Assembly (NCBI RefSeq): GCF_900102315.1
Contig: NZ_FNBL01000004.1
Location: forward strand, 124,001-188,000
DNA length: 64,000 nt
From: Celeribacter baekdonensis
GTDB lineage: Bacteria > Pseudomonadota > Alphaproteobacteria > Rhodobacterales > Rhodobacteraceae
Direction: 5' to 3'
The position numbers were made by a program, and so were the translations under genes. The notes below the pieces were generated by a model. It searched no databases. It was not told the DNA's origin and saw nothing but the letters and a program-made list of their open reading frames with translations. Positions 28,111-36,800 of this stretch are shown here, in pieces (position 1 is the first letter of the stretch; each line of letters opens with the position of its first letter).

Positions 28111-28625
28111 CCTTTGTCCTCCTTCGTTGCCATCGCATTAAAATATGCGGCCTGATCTGGGTCCATCATTGCCTCAAGAACCCGGCGAAAGCCAGCGACG
28201 GCTTCGTGCCCTGCCTCACGGTAGGCCACGCGCATCCGGGCGCGTTGTGCTTCTGACAGTTCCGCCTCCAAAGCCTTGCCGCTTTCAGACAGGTAGAGGT
28301 GGCGTTCGCGTTTGTCCTGAACCCCCACCCGGCTTTCGACCAAACCGTCCTCAATCAAAGCACGCAGGACACGGTTCAGAGATTGTTTGGTAACGCCAAG
28401 AATCCCAAGCAGGTTGTTCACATTGGTTCCGGGCGCGCGACTGATAAAATGGATTGCCCGGTGATGAGCCCGACCATAGCCGTATTTTTCCAAAATGCGG
28501 TCCGGGTCGGCGGTAAATCCACGGTAGGCAAAGAACATGGCTTCGATCCCCTTTCGAAGCTGCTCATCTGTGAGAAACAAAAGCGCTTGTCCGCCCTTTG
28601 TCCCGCCTGCCTTGCCATCCGCCAT
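28107..28625 (-). CDS. petP: MarR-family regulator, PetP-like
   Basis: A 172-residue winged-helix protein. The DNA-binding part spans about residues 60-110 and includes GTNVNNLLGILGVTKQSLNRVLRALIEDGLV and the wing DKRERHLYLS (each shortened here to its key residues: N-LLGILGVTKQSLNRV, then LIEDGLV). In Rhodobacter the petP-petR pair lies just before petABC, while here it is about 13 kb away and divergent from ilvE. Autoregulation through the intergenic region 28626-28797 is likely. Ligand unknown. Confidence 0.8.
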   Translation of the reverse strand: MADGKAGGTKGGQALLFLTDEQLRKGIEAMFFAYRGFTADPDRILEKYGYGRAHHRAIHFISRAPGTNVNNLLGILGVTKQSLNRVLRALIEDGLVESRVGVQDKRERHLYLSESGKALEAELSEAQRARMRVAYREAGHEAVAGFRRVLEAMMDPDQAAYFNAMATKEDKG

Positions 28626-28719
28626 GTCATGCCCCGCTCACAAATTGCATATTTTGAGACCACTTTAAGTCAGTGTTGTTGACATTCCAAGTTTGAATTG
28701 ATAGCGAAACTGGGATTTC

Positions 28720-28755
28720 GCGCAATAATAAGTCTTTTGAGCGACCTTATTGCGC
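28720..28755. repeat. Inverted repeat in the petP-ilvE intergenic region
   Basis: GCGCAATAA (28720-28728) and TTATTGCGC (28747-28755) are exact reverse complements with 18 bases between. It lies 43 bases before ilvE and could be a binding site for PetP or an Lrp-type regulator, or a leader hairpin of ilvE. No further support. Confidence 0.45.
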
Positions 28756-28797
28756 AACTATCGTGAACTCAAGCGGCGGATAAAAGGGAGATACCTC

Positions 28798-29667
28798 ATG
28801 GCGGGAAGCTACGAAGACCGGGACGGCAAAATCTGGATGGATGGCGGATTGGTCGATTGGCGAGACGCCAAGGTCCATATCCTGACCCATGCGATGCATT
28901 ATGCCTCGTCCGTATTCGAGGGTGAGCGCTGCTATAATGGCAAGATCTTCAAATCCGTCGAACATTCCGAGCGTCTTCTGCGCTCCGGTGCGCTGCTTGA
29001 TATGCCGATCCCCTACACCGTCGAAGAGATTGAGGCGGCGAAATATGCAGTGCTTGAGGCCAATGGCTGGGACAATGCCTATGTCCGCGTGATCGCATGG
29101 CGCGGTGCTGGCGAAGACATGGGCGTGGCGTCGAACAAGAACCCCGTGCGCATGGCGGTCGCAGCTTGGGAATGGGGTGCGTATTACGGCGACGCGAAAA
29201 TGAAGGGCGCAAAACTCGACATCGCAAAATGGAAACGCCCCTCGCCAGAAACCATCCCGACCGCTGCAAAAGCCGCAGGTCTGTACATGATCTGCACCAT
29301 GTCCAAACATGCCGCCGAAGCCAAAGGGTGCTCTGACGCACTGTTTATGGATTATCGCGGCTATGTGGCCGAGGCGACTGGTGCGAACATCTTTTTCGTC
29401 AAAAACGGCGAAGTTCACACGCCGATCCCCGACGCAATCCTCAATGGCATCACCCGGCAGACCGTGATCGAGATGCTCAAACAAAAAGGCATCACTGTGC
29501 ATGAGCGTCGCATCCAGCCCGAAGAGCTCGAAGGGTTTGAACAATGCTGGCTGACCGGGACGGCAGCGGAGGTCACGCCTGTCGGTCAGATTGGGGACTA
29601 CACATTCGAAGTGGGCGCTTTGACCCGCGACATCGCGGAAAGCTACGAAACGCTGGTGCGCAGCTAA
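28798..29667 (+). CDS. ilvE: Branched-chain amino acid aminotransferase
   Basis: A 289-residue PLP enzyme of fold type IV that transfers amino groups between glutamate and the keto acids of leucine, isoleucine and valine. The start is the ATG at 28798 (MAGSYEDRDGKIWMDG), with GGGAGATACC upstream. Seen: HYASSVFEGERCYNGKIF near residues 36-53 and the lysine-containing region AKAAGLYMICTMSKHAAEAKG. Near the C-terminus EEGFEQ-type spacing ends in TGTAAEVTPVGQIG, the conserved phosphate-binding loop. Length is slightly short of E. coli IlvE (309). Confidence 0.94.
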   Translation: MAGSYEDRDGKIWMDGGLVDWRDAKVHILTHAMHYASSVFEGERCYNGKIFKSVEHSERLLRSGALLDMPIPYTVEEIEAAKYAVLEANGWDNAYVRVIAWRGAGEDMGVASNKNPVRMAVAAWEWGAYYGDAKMKGAKLDIAKWKRPSPETIPTAAKAAGLYMICTMSKHAAEAKGCSDALFMDYRGYVAEATGANIFFVKNGEVHTPIPDAILNGITRQTVIEMLKQKGITVHERRIQPEELEGFEQCWLTGTAAEVTPVGQIGDYTFEVGALTRDIAESYETLVRS

Positions 29668-29730
29668 ATTTAACCAAGAAATAAGGCCTTTCTGCCAATC
29701 TGTGTCTGAACGGATTGGCGGGAGGTTCTT

Positions 29731-30228
29731 GTGCTCAAAAAAGACACCATTGTTATTCTTTTGATCACGGTGTTCATCGTGACTCCGGCCATTCTTGCGC
29801 TTGGGGCCTATTTTGTGACGAAAAACCCGTCATTGCGCCCCCTCGGCATCACGGTCGAACGCCTGTCAGAAGCTGGTCAGCTTGAAAACAAAAGCCTGAT
29901 CATCGCAGTGATCGACATCGGGACTGAGGCCAAAGGCACCGCCAGCAAACAGTCTTATAAGCAAGCGATCGAAACCACCTTTGATCGGCTTGAAACCAAA
30001 GCGAATGTCAAATTTCGCTCTGTCCCTGGAAGTACCCAAACAACGATCACCTATATTGTCGGTGAAAGTCGAATTGGGCCTTTTCCCGTTGAACGCGCAG
30101 CCGAGGGTGTTCTTGCTGCCGCGCAAGCGGAACGGATGATCGTCGCCCAGAGGCACTCTGTGGCAAAGGAGCAGGAGCGGCGTGCGTCCATGACAAAAAG
30201 TGCATTTTGGCAAAAGATATTTGATTAA
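29731..30228 (+). CDS. Unknown single-pass membrane protein
   Basis: A 165-residue protein I do not recognise. It starts with GTG at 29731 after a strong GGGAGG site. Residues 6-30 form one membrane helix (IVILLITVFIVTPAILALGA), followed by a periplasmic domain of about 110 residues with alternating beta-like segments (SLIIAVIDIGTEAKG, TTITYIVGES) and a charged C-terminal helix. The middle repeats valine/isoleucine-rich strands, suggesting a compact alpha-beta domain. An 7-bp hairpin (29694-29719) lies just before the ribosome-binding site. It follows ilvE by 63 bases and overlaps the convergent DMT gene by 4. Confidence 0.7.
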   Translation: MLKKDTIVILLITVFIVTPAILALGAYFVTKNPSLRPLGITVERLSEAGQLENKSLIIAVIDIGTEAKGTASKQSYKQAIETTFDRLETKANVKFRSVPGSTQTTITYIVGESRIGPFPVERAAEGVLAAAQAERMIVAQRHSVAKEQERRASMTKSAFWQKIFD

Positions 30229-31142
30229 AATGTATCCGTTTTGCGCCGCCGATCGGCGCTCAGCCCAAGGGCGCGCTCCCGCAAAATAATCGCAATCCCG
30301 GCAGAGATCACAATGCTGGCCCCAATTATCATCGGCACAGTCGGCACCTCGCCAAAAACCGTATAGCCAATGATCAAAGCAAAAAGCATTGACGCATAGT
30401 CAAATGGTGCCAGAAGAGATGCATCGGCGTAGCGGTAGCAGGAGGTCAAAAACACTTGCGCAACGCCACCAATCAAGCCGCCAAGAATAAGAAATATAAA
30501 GACGGTCGGGCTGGGCATCACCCACTCGGAAAAGGGAATGGTCAACAGGCCTGCTACGGTACAGGACATTGAGAACCAAAAGACAATCGACGTCGTTGAC
30601 TCACTGCGCACCATGTTGCGCACATGCAGCTGCACAATTGCCGCAAGACAGGCCCCACCAAGAGCAACTATTGCCCCCAATTGTTCAAGCGGGTCGGGCA
30701 TACCTTGCATAACGGTAATGCGCGGCAAAAGTACGACAATCACCCCAACAAGCCCGGCCAGCACAGCGGAAAACCGGAACAACCGGACGTTTTCCCCCGC
30801 AAACATTGCGGCAAAAATCACCAAAAGAAGCGGTGAAGCGTAACCAATGGCTGTTGCCTCGGGCAGCGGCAACAAGGCCAAAGCATAGAAATTCAAAAAC
30901 ATCGCGCTTGCGCCGATCATCCCGCGCCAGACATGCCCCATCGGAGATTTAACCCGAAGTCCCGCAGTGAATTCATGCCGCTGCGCAAGCCAGATAAAGA
31001 TGATTGGCAACGCAAAAAACGACCTGAAAAACACCGCCTCACCCGGCGGCACCTCATCACTCGCGGCTTTGATCAGCGCGGCCATAATGACAAAGCAAAA
31101 CACCGAAGCAAGTTTGAGGGCTATGCCTCGAAAGGGGGTCAT
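30225..31142 (-). CDS. EamA/DMT-superfamily transporter
   Basis: A 305-residue ten-helix protein with two EamA halves; helix pairs such as FLNFYALALLPLPEATAIGY near residues 82-101 and QVFLTSCYRYADASLLAPFDY near 228-248 mark the two repeats. These resemble RhaT/SAM-transporter-like members common in alphaproteobacteria. Substrate unknown. Its stop overlaps that of the convergent unknown gene. It is separated from queG upstream by 39 bases and may be cotranscribed. Confidence 0.87.
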   Translation of the reverse strand: MTPFRGIALKLASVFCFVIMAALIKAASDEVPPGEAVFFRSFFALPIIFIWLAQRHEFTAGLRVKSPMGHVWRGMIGASAMFLNFYALALLPLPEATAIGYASPLLLVIFAAMFAGENVRLFRFSAVLAGLVGVIVVLLPRITVMQGMPDPLEQLGAIVALGGACLAAIVQLHVRNMVRSESTTSIVFWFSMSCTVAGLLTIPFSEWVMPSPTVFIFLILGGLIGGVAQVFLTSCYRYADASLLAPFDYASMLFALIIGYTVFGEVPTVPMIIGASIVISAGIAIILRERALGLSADRRRKTDTF

Positions 31143-31181
31143 ATGAACGATTCCGCGCGCTGATCAGACAGGCCAAGGGTT

Positions 31182-32222
31182 TCACGCGGAGCCAAGCCGT
31201 GCAACGGCCCATTGCGCAGCATCGCGCACGGTGGCATCGGCATCTTCGCACAACGCTCGCGCGATGGGTTCAAGATCAGCCGCGCCCGAGTTGCCAATCG
31301 CGTAAAGCACATTGCGCACAAAGCGGTCACGACCAATCCGCTTGATCGGAGAGCCCGAAAACTTTGCCCGAAACGCCGCGTCGTCCAGCAGCGCCAGATC
31401 ACGCAAAGGCGGCGCAATGAGATCATCCCGCGCCGCATAACGAAGCTCCTTCGCTGTGGCCGCGAACTTGTTCCACGGACAGGCCGCAAGGCAATCGTCA
31501 CAGCCATAAATCCGGTTGCCCATCTTTTCGCGCAACTCAAGGTCAACCGGCCCGTGATGTTCAATCGTCAGATACGAAATGCACCGCCGCGCATCGAGTT
31601 GAAAGGGCGCAGGAAACGCTTGCGTCGGACAGGCATCCAAACAGGCGCGACAAGACCCGCAATGGTCTTTTTCTGCTGGATCAGGGTCGAAATCATGGGT
31701 TGTGAAAATCGCACCGAGAAAGAACCAACTGCCCAAATCCCGCGCCAAAAGATTGGTGTGTTTGCCTTGCCATCCAAGCCCCGCCTTGGCGGCAAGAGGC
31801 TTTTCCATCACCGGAGCGGTGTCGACAAACACCTTGATCTCCGTCCCCTCACCCGCCTGCTCTATCAGCCATCGCCCCAGCCGTTTAAGGCGCTTTTTGA
31901 CCATGTCGTGATAATCACGGTTGCGAGCATAGACGGAAATTGCGCCGGATTCGGGTCTCTTCACAGCCTCCATCGGATCATCGTCAGGGGTGTAAACCTC
32001 GGCCAACATGATCACCGATTTTGCCTCAGGCCAAAGGGCGGTCGGGTCGCCACGCCACGCCATGCGCTCTTCCATCCAGCCCATTTGGCCATGATGTCCC
32101 GCATCGACAAAGGCTTTCAACCGATCCATGGCATCGGGCAAATCAGGTCGGGCAAAGCCCACCTTGGAAAACCCTTCCTCCAAAGCACGGGCGCGCACTG
32201 TTTCTTTGTCTAATCCAGCCAA
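31182..32222 (-). CDS. queG: Epoxyqueuosine reductase
   Basis: A 346-residue cobalamin and iron-sulfur enzyme for the last step of queuosine synthesis in tRNA. Catalytic Asp lies in [12 protein letters not shown] near residues 132-143. Two ferredoxin-type clusters are bound by [12 protein letters not shown] and CDDCLAACP, and a HEAT-like helical tail follows, with [10 protein letters not shown] near residues 304-313. Size is in the usual range. The rest of the queuosine pathway is not in this window. Confidence 0.95.
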   Translation of the reverse strand: MAGLDKETVRARALEEGFSKVGFARPDLPDAMDRLKAFVDAGHHGQMGWMEERMAWRGDPTALWPEAKSVIMLAEVYTPDDDPMEAVKRPESGAISVYARNRDYHDMVKKRLKRLGRWLIEQAGEGTEIKVFVDTAPVMEKPLAAKAGLGWQGKHTNLLARDLGSWFFLGAIFTTHDFDPDPAEKDHCGSCRACLDACPTQAFPAPFQLDARRCISYLTIEHHGPVDLELREKMGNRIYGCDDCLAACPWNKFAATAKELRYAARDDLIAPPLRDLALLDDAAFRAKFSGSPIKRIGRDRFVRNVLYAIGNSGAADLEPIARALCEDADATVRDAAQWAVARLGSA

Positions 32223-32261
32223 ATCGCGCCCCTTTTGGGTCAGTTTTCCTCAGATTGAGCC

Positions 32262-32927
32262 TCAGAAATCAAGGTCTGCGTAATGGGACGGCGGCGGGAA
32301 ACCGGAAACTTGATCCGCCAAAAGCGATCGAAAGGCTGGACGCGATTTGATCTTTGCGTACCAATCCTTGACCACCTCATGCCGGTTCCAATCGACATCG
32401 GAAATGTAGTCCAAAGACGACAAATGCGCGGCGGCGGCAAAGTCGGCAAGCGTCATCGCGTCGCCTGCAAGCCAGCGCCGACGTTCCAACAACCACGCCA
32501 TGTAATCCAGATGATATTTGACCGCCTTCGCCCCGGCTTTCACATTGGCGGACACCGGATAACCGCCCTTCATCAACTTGCGATTGACTCGTTCGTACAA
32601 AAGATTTGCGGTGACCTCTCTGTGAAACTTATCGTCGAACCATGCCACCAACCGCCGGACCTCGTAGCGGCCTTCGATGTCTTTGGGCATCAAGAGCGGC
32701 GTTGGATAGCGCTCTTCAAGGTATTCGCAAATCGGTGTGCTTTCAGCGAGGTGCATATCGTCAATCCGCAACACCGGAACCTTGCCAGCGGGATTGCGAC
32801 GCATGAAATCGGGATCGCGTTCCCAATAGCGCTCCTCAACCAGCTCCACCTCAAGCCTTTTCTCCGCCAAGCAGAGACGCACCTTGCGGCAAAACGGGGA
32901 AAGGGGGACGTGAAAAAGTCGGATCAT
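32262..32927 (-). CDS. Glutathione S-transferase family protein
   Basis: A 221-residue two-domain protein. N-terminal thioredoxin fold: SPFCRKVRLCLAEKRLEVEL near residues 9-28, cis-proline turn GKVPVL near 48-53, and ESTPICEYLE near 62-71 for glutathione binding. The C-terminal helical domain includes LAGDAMTLADFAAAAHL. The FCRK site suggests a catalytic cysteine or serine type (beta/omega/zeta-like). Substrate unknown; the gene sits between queG and mtgA in the same direction. Confidence 0.86.
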   Translation of the reverse strand: MIRLFHVPLSPFCRKVRLCLAEKRLEVELVEERYWERDPDFMRRNPAGKVPVLRIDDMHLAESTPICEYLEERYPTPLLMPKDIEGRYEVRRLVAWFDDKFHREVTANLLYERVNRKLMKGGYPVSANVKAGAKAVKYHLDYMAWLLERRRWLAGDAMTLADFAAAAHLSSLDYISDVDWNRHEVVKDWYAKIKSRPAFRSLLADQVSGFPPPSHYADLDF

Positions 32928-32975
32928 GTTCGCTACTCTTGTTTTTCTTCTACTTGCCGCGATTGTGCGATCAGT

Positions 32976-33704
32976 TCAATGGTCGAAACAAGATGCGCGG
33001 CCATCACGGGATATTGTCGCGGCTCCATCGACAATCTGGGCGGCTCTCCGCCGAACAAACGGACCGGGATTTCCGGCATCCCGGTCTTTGGGTGCGGGCA
33101 AAACCGCGGCAAGCTGGGCCGCCTGTTGCACTGTGAGGGCCTCTGGTCCGACGCCAAAATAATGGCGTGACGCAGCCTCAGCCCCAAAGACACCCGCATC
33201 AAATTCAGCGACATTGAGGTAGACCTCAAGGATGCGCCTCTTGCTCCACGTCAGCTCAACAATGGGAGTTATCAGGGCCTCAAGCGCTTTGCGAGACCAG
33301 TTTCGCCCGTGCCACAAAAAGCTATTTTTGACCACTTGCTGCGTGATCGTCGACGCCCCACGTTGCCCACCCGCGTCAATCGCCGCACGAATGGCAGTCA
33401 GGTCAAACCCCCAATGGGTACAAAAATTAGCATCCTCGGCGGCCACAACAGAACGCGCAAGCGCCGGGGATATGCGCTCGATGGGTGTCCATTGATAATC
33501 CACAGATCCACTCTGACGGCCAGCTTCGGCCATCATATAGGGTGTCGTCGGAACAGGAAGGATGGAATAGGCCAGAATCCACAGCAAACCCAACCCCGCG
33601 ACCACCGCGACCAATCGCAACACCCGCCGACGAATGCGCCGAAACAGACCGGGGCCGGTGTTGGTCGTTTTTTTGGTCGATTTTTTCTGTGTCTTGCGTG
33701 CCAT
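32976..33704 (-). CDS. mtgA: Monofunctional peptidoglycan glycosyltransferase
   Basis: A 242-residue GT51 enzyme that polymerises lipid II without transpeptidase activity. Start ATG at 33704; the upstream part of the frame would cross the gltB terminator and is discarded. A basic N-terminus is followed by one membrane helix (about residues 28-48). Catalytic glutamates are in VVAAEDANFCTHWGFD, followed by QRGASTITQQVVKN and the RKALEALITPIVELTWSKRRI-type helix. It ends with the family block EAASRHYFGVGPEALTVQQA. Confidence 0.95.
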   Translation of the reverse strand: MARKTQKKSTKKTTNTGPGLFRRIRRRVLRLVAVVAGLGLLWILAYSILPVPTTPYMMAEAGRQSGSVDYQWTPIERISPALARSVVAAEDANFCTHWGFDLTAIRAAIDAGGQRGASTITQQVVKNSFLWHGRNWSRKALEALITPIVELTWSKRRILEVYLNVAEFDAGVFGAEAASRHYFGVGPEALTVQQAAQLAAVLPAPKDRDAGNPGPFVRRRAAQIVDGAATISRDGRASCFDH

Positions 33705-33760
33705 GCGGACGAGGAACCACGCGGGCCGTATTAAGGTCAAGTGGTCGGTTCGACAAAACG

Positions 33761-33788
33761 AAAAAAGCCCCCGAAATCGGGGGCTTTT
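33761..33788 (-). terminator. Rho-independent terminator of gltD-gltB
   Basis: On the minus strand a GC-rich hairpin with arms GCCCCCGA and TCGGGGGC is followed by TTTTTT. It lies 20 bases after the gltB stop and before mtgA, so the two leftward units are separate. Confidence 0.9.
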
Positions 33789-33807
33789 CGCTAAGTTCGG
33801 GTCACAT

Positions 33808-36800
33808 TCACTCGGCCGGCATCGCGCCTCTTTCAATGGCAAGCGGCACCGGCAAGTGGATCAACATCTCTTTCGGGCAAATCTGAAGGAAATACCCTTT
33901 TTGTTCATCCCAATGGAGCAAAATGTCCTTGGCTTTCACCGATCCGGTTTCCACGGCGTGGCGTTCAACCAAGCCTCTGAGCTGTGTTTCCCAATGATCG
34001 ACAGTGACCGGACAGGTGACAAGTGTTTCCATATTGATCAGATTGAGCGCAAGCCCATCTGGGTCATAGAGATAAGCCATGCCGCCCGTCATACCGGCGC
34101 CAAAGTTTGCGCCAATGGAGCCGAGGATCACGGCCAAACCACCGGTCATATATTCACACCCGTTGGACCCGCAGCCTTCGATCACTGCCGTGGCGCCAGA
34201 GTTGCGCACAGCAAACCGTTCGCCCGCACGCCCCGCCGCAAAGAGATAACCGTCGGTTGCGCCGTAAAGAACGGTGTTGCCGATGATCGTGTTTTCAGAA
34301 GCGACAAGCGGCGAATGCATCGGCGGACGGACCACGACCGTGCCCCCCGACAAACCCTTACCGACATAGTCGTTGGCATCACCCGACACCTCGATCTTAA
34401 GACCAGGTGCCGCGAAAGCACCGAGAGACTGACCGGCAGACCCGGTGAGTTTCACCGTCAAATGGTCCGGCTGAAGCGCGTTGCGCATGCCGAATTTCGA
34501 CACGATATGCGACGAGGTGCGTGTGCCGATGGTCCGGTGCGTGTTTTGCACCGCATAGGACAGCTGCATCTTTTCGCCATCATTCAAGAAACGCGCCGCA
34601 TCCGAGACGATTTGTGCATCAAGCGTATCTGGCACGGCATTGCGCGGTTTGGAGCGATCATAGACGATTTTATCCGCGCCATCGACGGAGATCAAAAGCG
34701 GGTTCAGATCGAGATCGTCAAGATGCGCCGCCCCCCGCGAGACCTGCGTCAACAGATCCGCACGGCCGATCACCTCATCCAGAGAACGCGCGCCAAGAGA
34801 AGCCAGCAATTCACGCACCTCCTGGGCATAGAAGGTGATGAGGTTTACGACCTTGTCGGCATTGCCCGTGAACTTGGCGCGCAGCGCTTCGTCTTGGGTA
34901 CAGACGCCCACCGGACAGGTGTTCGACTGACACTGACGGACCATGATACAGCCCATCGCGATCAATGCGGCGGTGCCGATCCCATATTCCTCGGCCCCCA
35001 ACATCGCGGCCATGACAATGTCACGCCCCGTGCGCAAACCGCCATCGGTGCGCAGCGTCACACGTTCGCGCAGATTGTTCATCGCCAAGACCTGATGCGC
35101 CTCGGTGAGTCCCATCTCCCACGGCAGTCCCGCGAATTTGATCGACGTCGCAGGCGAGGCACCCGTACCACCATTGTGACCAGAGATCAGGATGATGTCG
35201 GCTTTCGCTTTGGCCACACCGGCAGCAATCGTGCCAACGCCGGAGGAAGCCACAAGTTTGACCGTCACCTTACAGCGCGGGTTGACCTGTTTGAGGTCAT
35301 AGATGAGCTGTGCAAGGTCTTCGATCGAGTAGATGTCGTGGTGCGGCGGCGGAGAAATCAGCGTCACGCCTTTGGTCGAATGACGCAGCTTGGCGATCAG
35401 GTCGGTGACCTTCATACCGGGCAACTGCCCACCTTCACCGGGTTTCGCACCTTGGGCGACTTTGATCTCAAGCTCTTCACAGGCCAAAAGGTATTCGACC
35501 GTAACGCCAAAGCGCCCCGAAGCCACTTGTTTGATCTTTGCAGAGGCGTTGTCCCCATTGGGTTCCGGTGTGAAATCATCCGGGGATTCGCCACCCTCGC
35601 CCGAGTCGGATTTCGCGCCGATCCGGTTCATCGCGATGGAAAGTGTGCGGTGCGCCTCAGGAGACAAAGCGCCCAAAGACATGCCCGGCGTCACAAAGCG
35701 TTTGCGGATCGAGGTGATCGATTCGACCTCTTCGATCGGAACGGGTTTGCCCAGCGGTTTGAAATCCAACAGATCGCGCAGGTGAATCGGCGGGTTGGAC
35801 TGCATCTTTGCGGAATATTGTTTCCACATTTCATAGGAGGCACGGTCACAGGCCGATTGCAGCATATGCATCGACTGCGCTTCCCACGCATGGGTTTCGC
35901 CCGATTTACGCGCTTTGTAAAAACCACCAATCGGAAGCGTGTTGCCACCAAGCCAGCCCTGTTTGTGAACCGCCAAAAGTTTCTTTTGGATACCGCCGAT
36001 GCCGATGCCGGAAATCCGGCTGTGCATCCCTGGGAAAAACTCGGCGCACAAAGCCCGAGACAGCCCCACGGCCTCAAAATTCAGACCACCGCGATAGGAG
36101 GAAATCACCGAAATCCCCATCTTGGCCATGATTTTCAACAGACCCGCGTCCACAGCGGCACGGTAACGCAAAACCGCCTCGGAAAGGGTGCAATCCAACA
36201 AACCACGATCAATACGGTCGGACAGGCTGTCCTCCGCCAGATAGGCGTTGACGATGGTTGCGCCGCAACCGATCAACACCGCAAAATAATGCGGGTCGAT
36301 ACATTCGGCGGAGCGTACACCCAGCGAACAGAAAGTCCGCAGGCCCTTACGCGTCAACCAGCTATGCACCGCCGAGGTCGCAAGGATCATCGGCATGGCG
36401 ACGTTTTTCTCGTCCTGTCCTTGATCGGACAGGATGATGTGACCACCACCGGAGCGCACGGCCTCTTCGGCCTCGGCGCGGATCCGATCCAACCCATCGC
36501 GCAGCGCGTTGGGGCCGCCATCCACCGGGAACGTACAGTCGATTTCCGTCATCGGCGCATTGAAATGATTTTTCAGCGCATCAAATTGCGCATTGCCAAC
36601 GAACGGGCTGTCCAACACAAGAATCTCGGTCTGGGAGCTGTCTTCATCCAGCACGTTTTTCAAGTTTCCGAACCGGGTTTTAAGCGACATCACACGGAAT
36701 TCACGCAAGCTGTCGATCGGCGGGTTGGTCACCTGAGAAAAGTTCTGTCGGAAGAAATGTGACAGCGGTCGGTATTTGGTCGACAGCACGGCAGAGGGCG

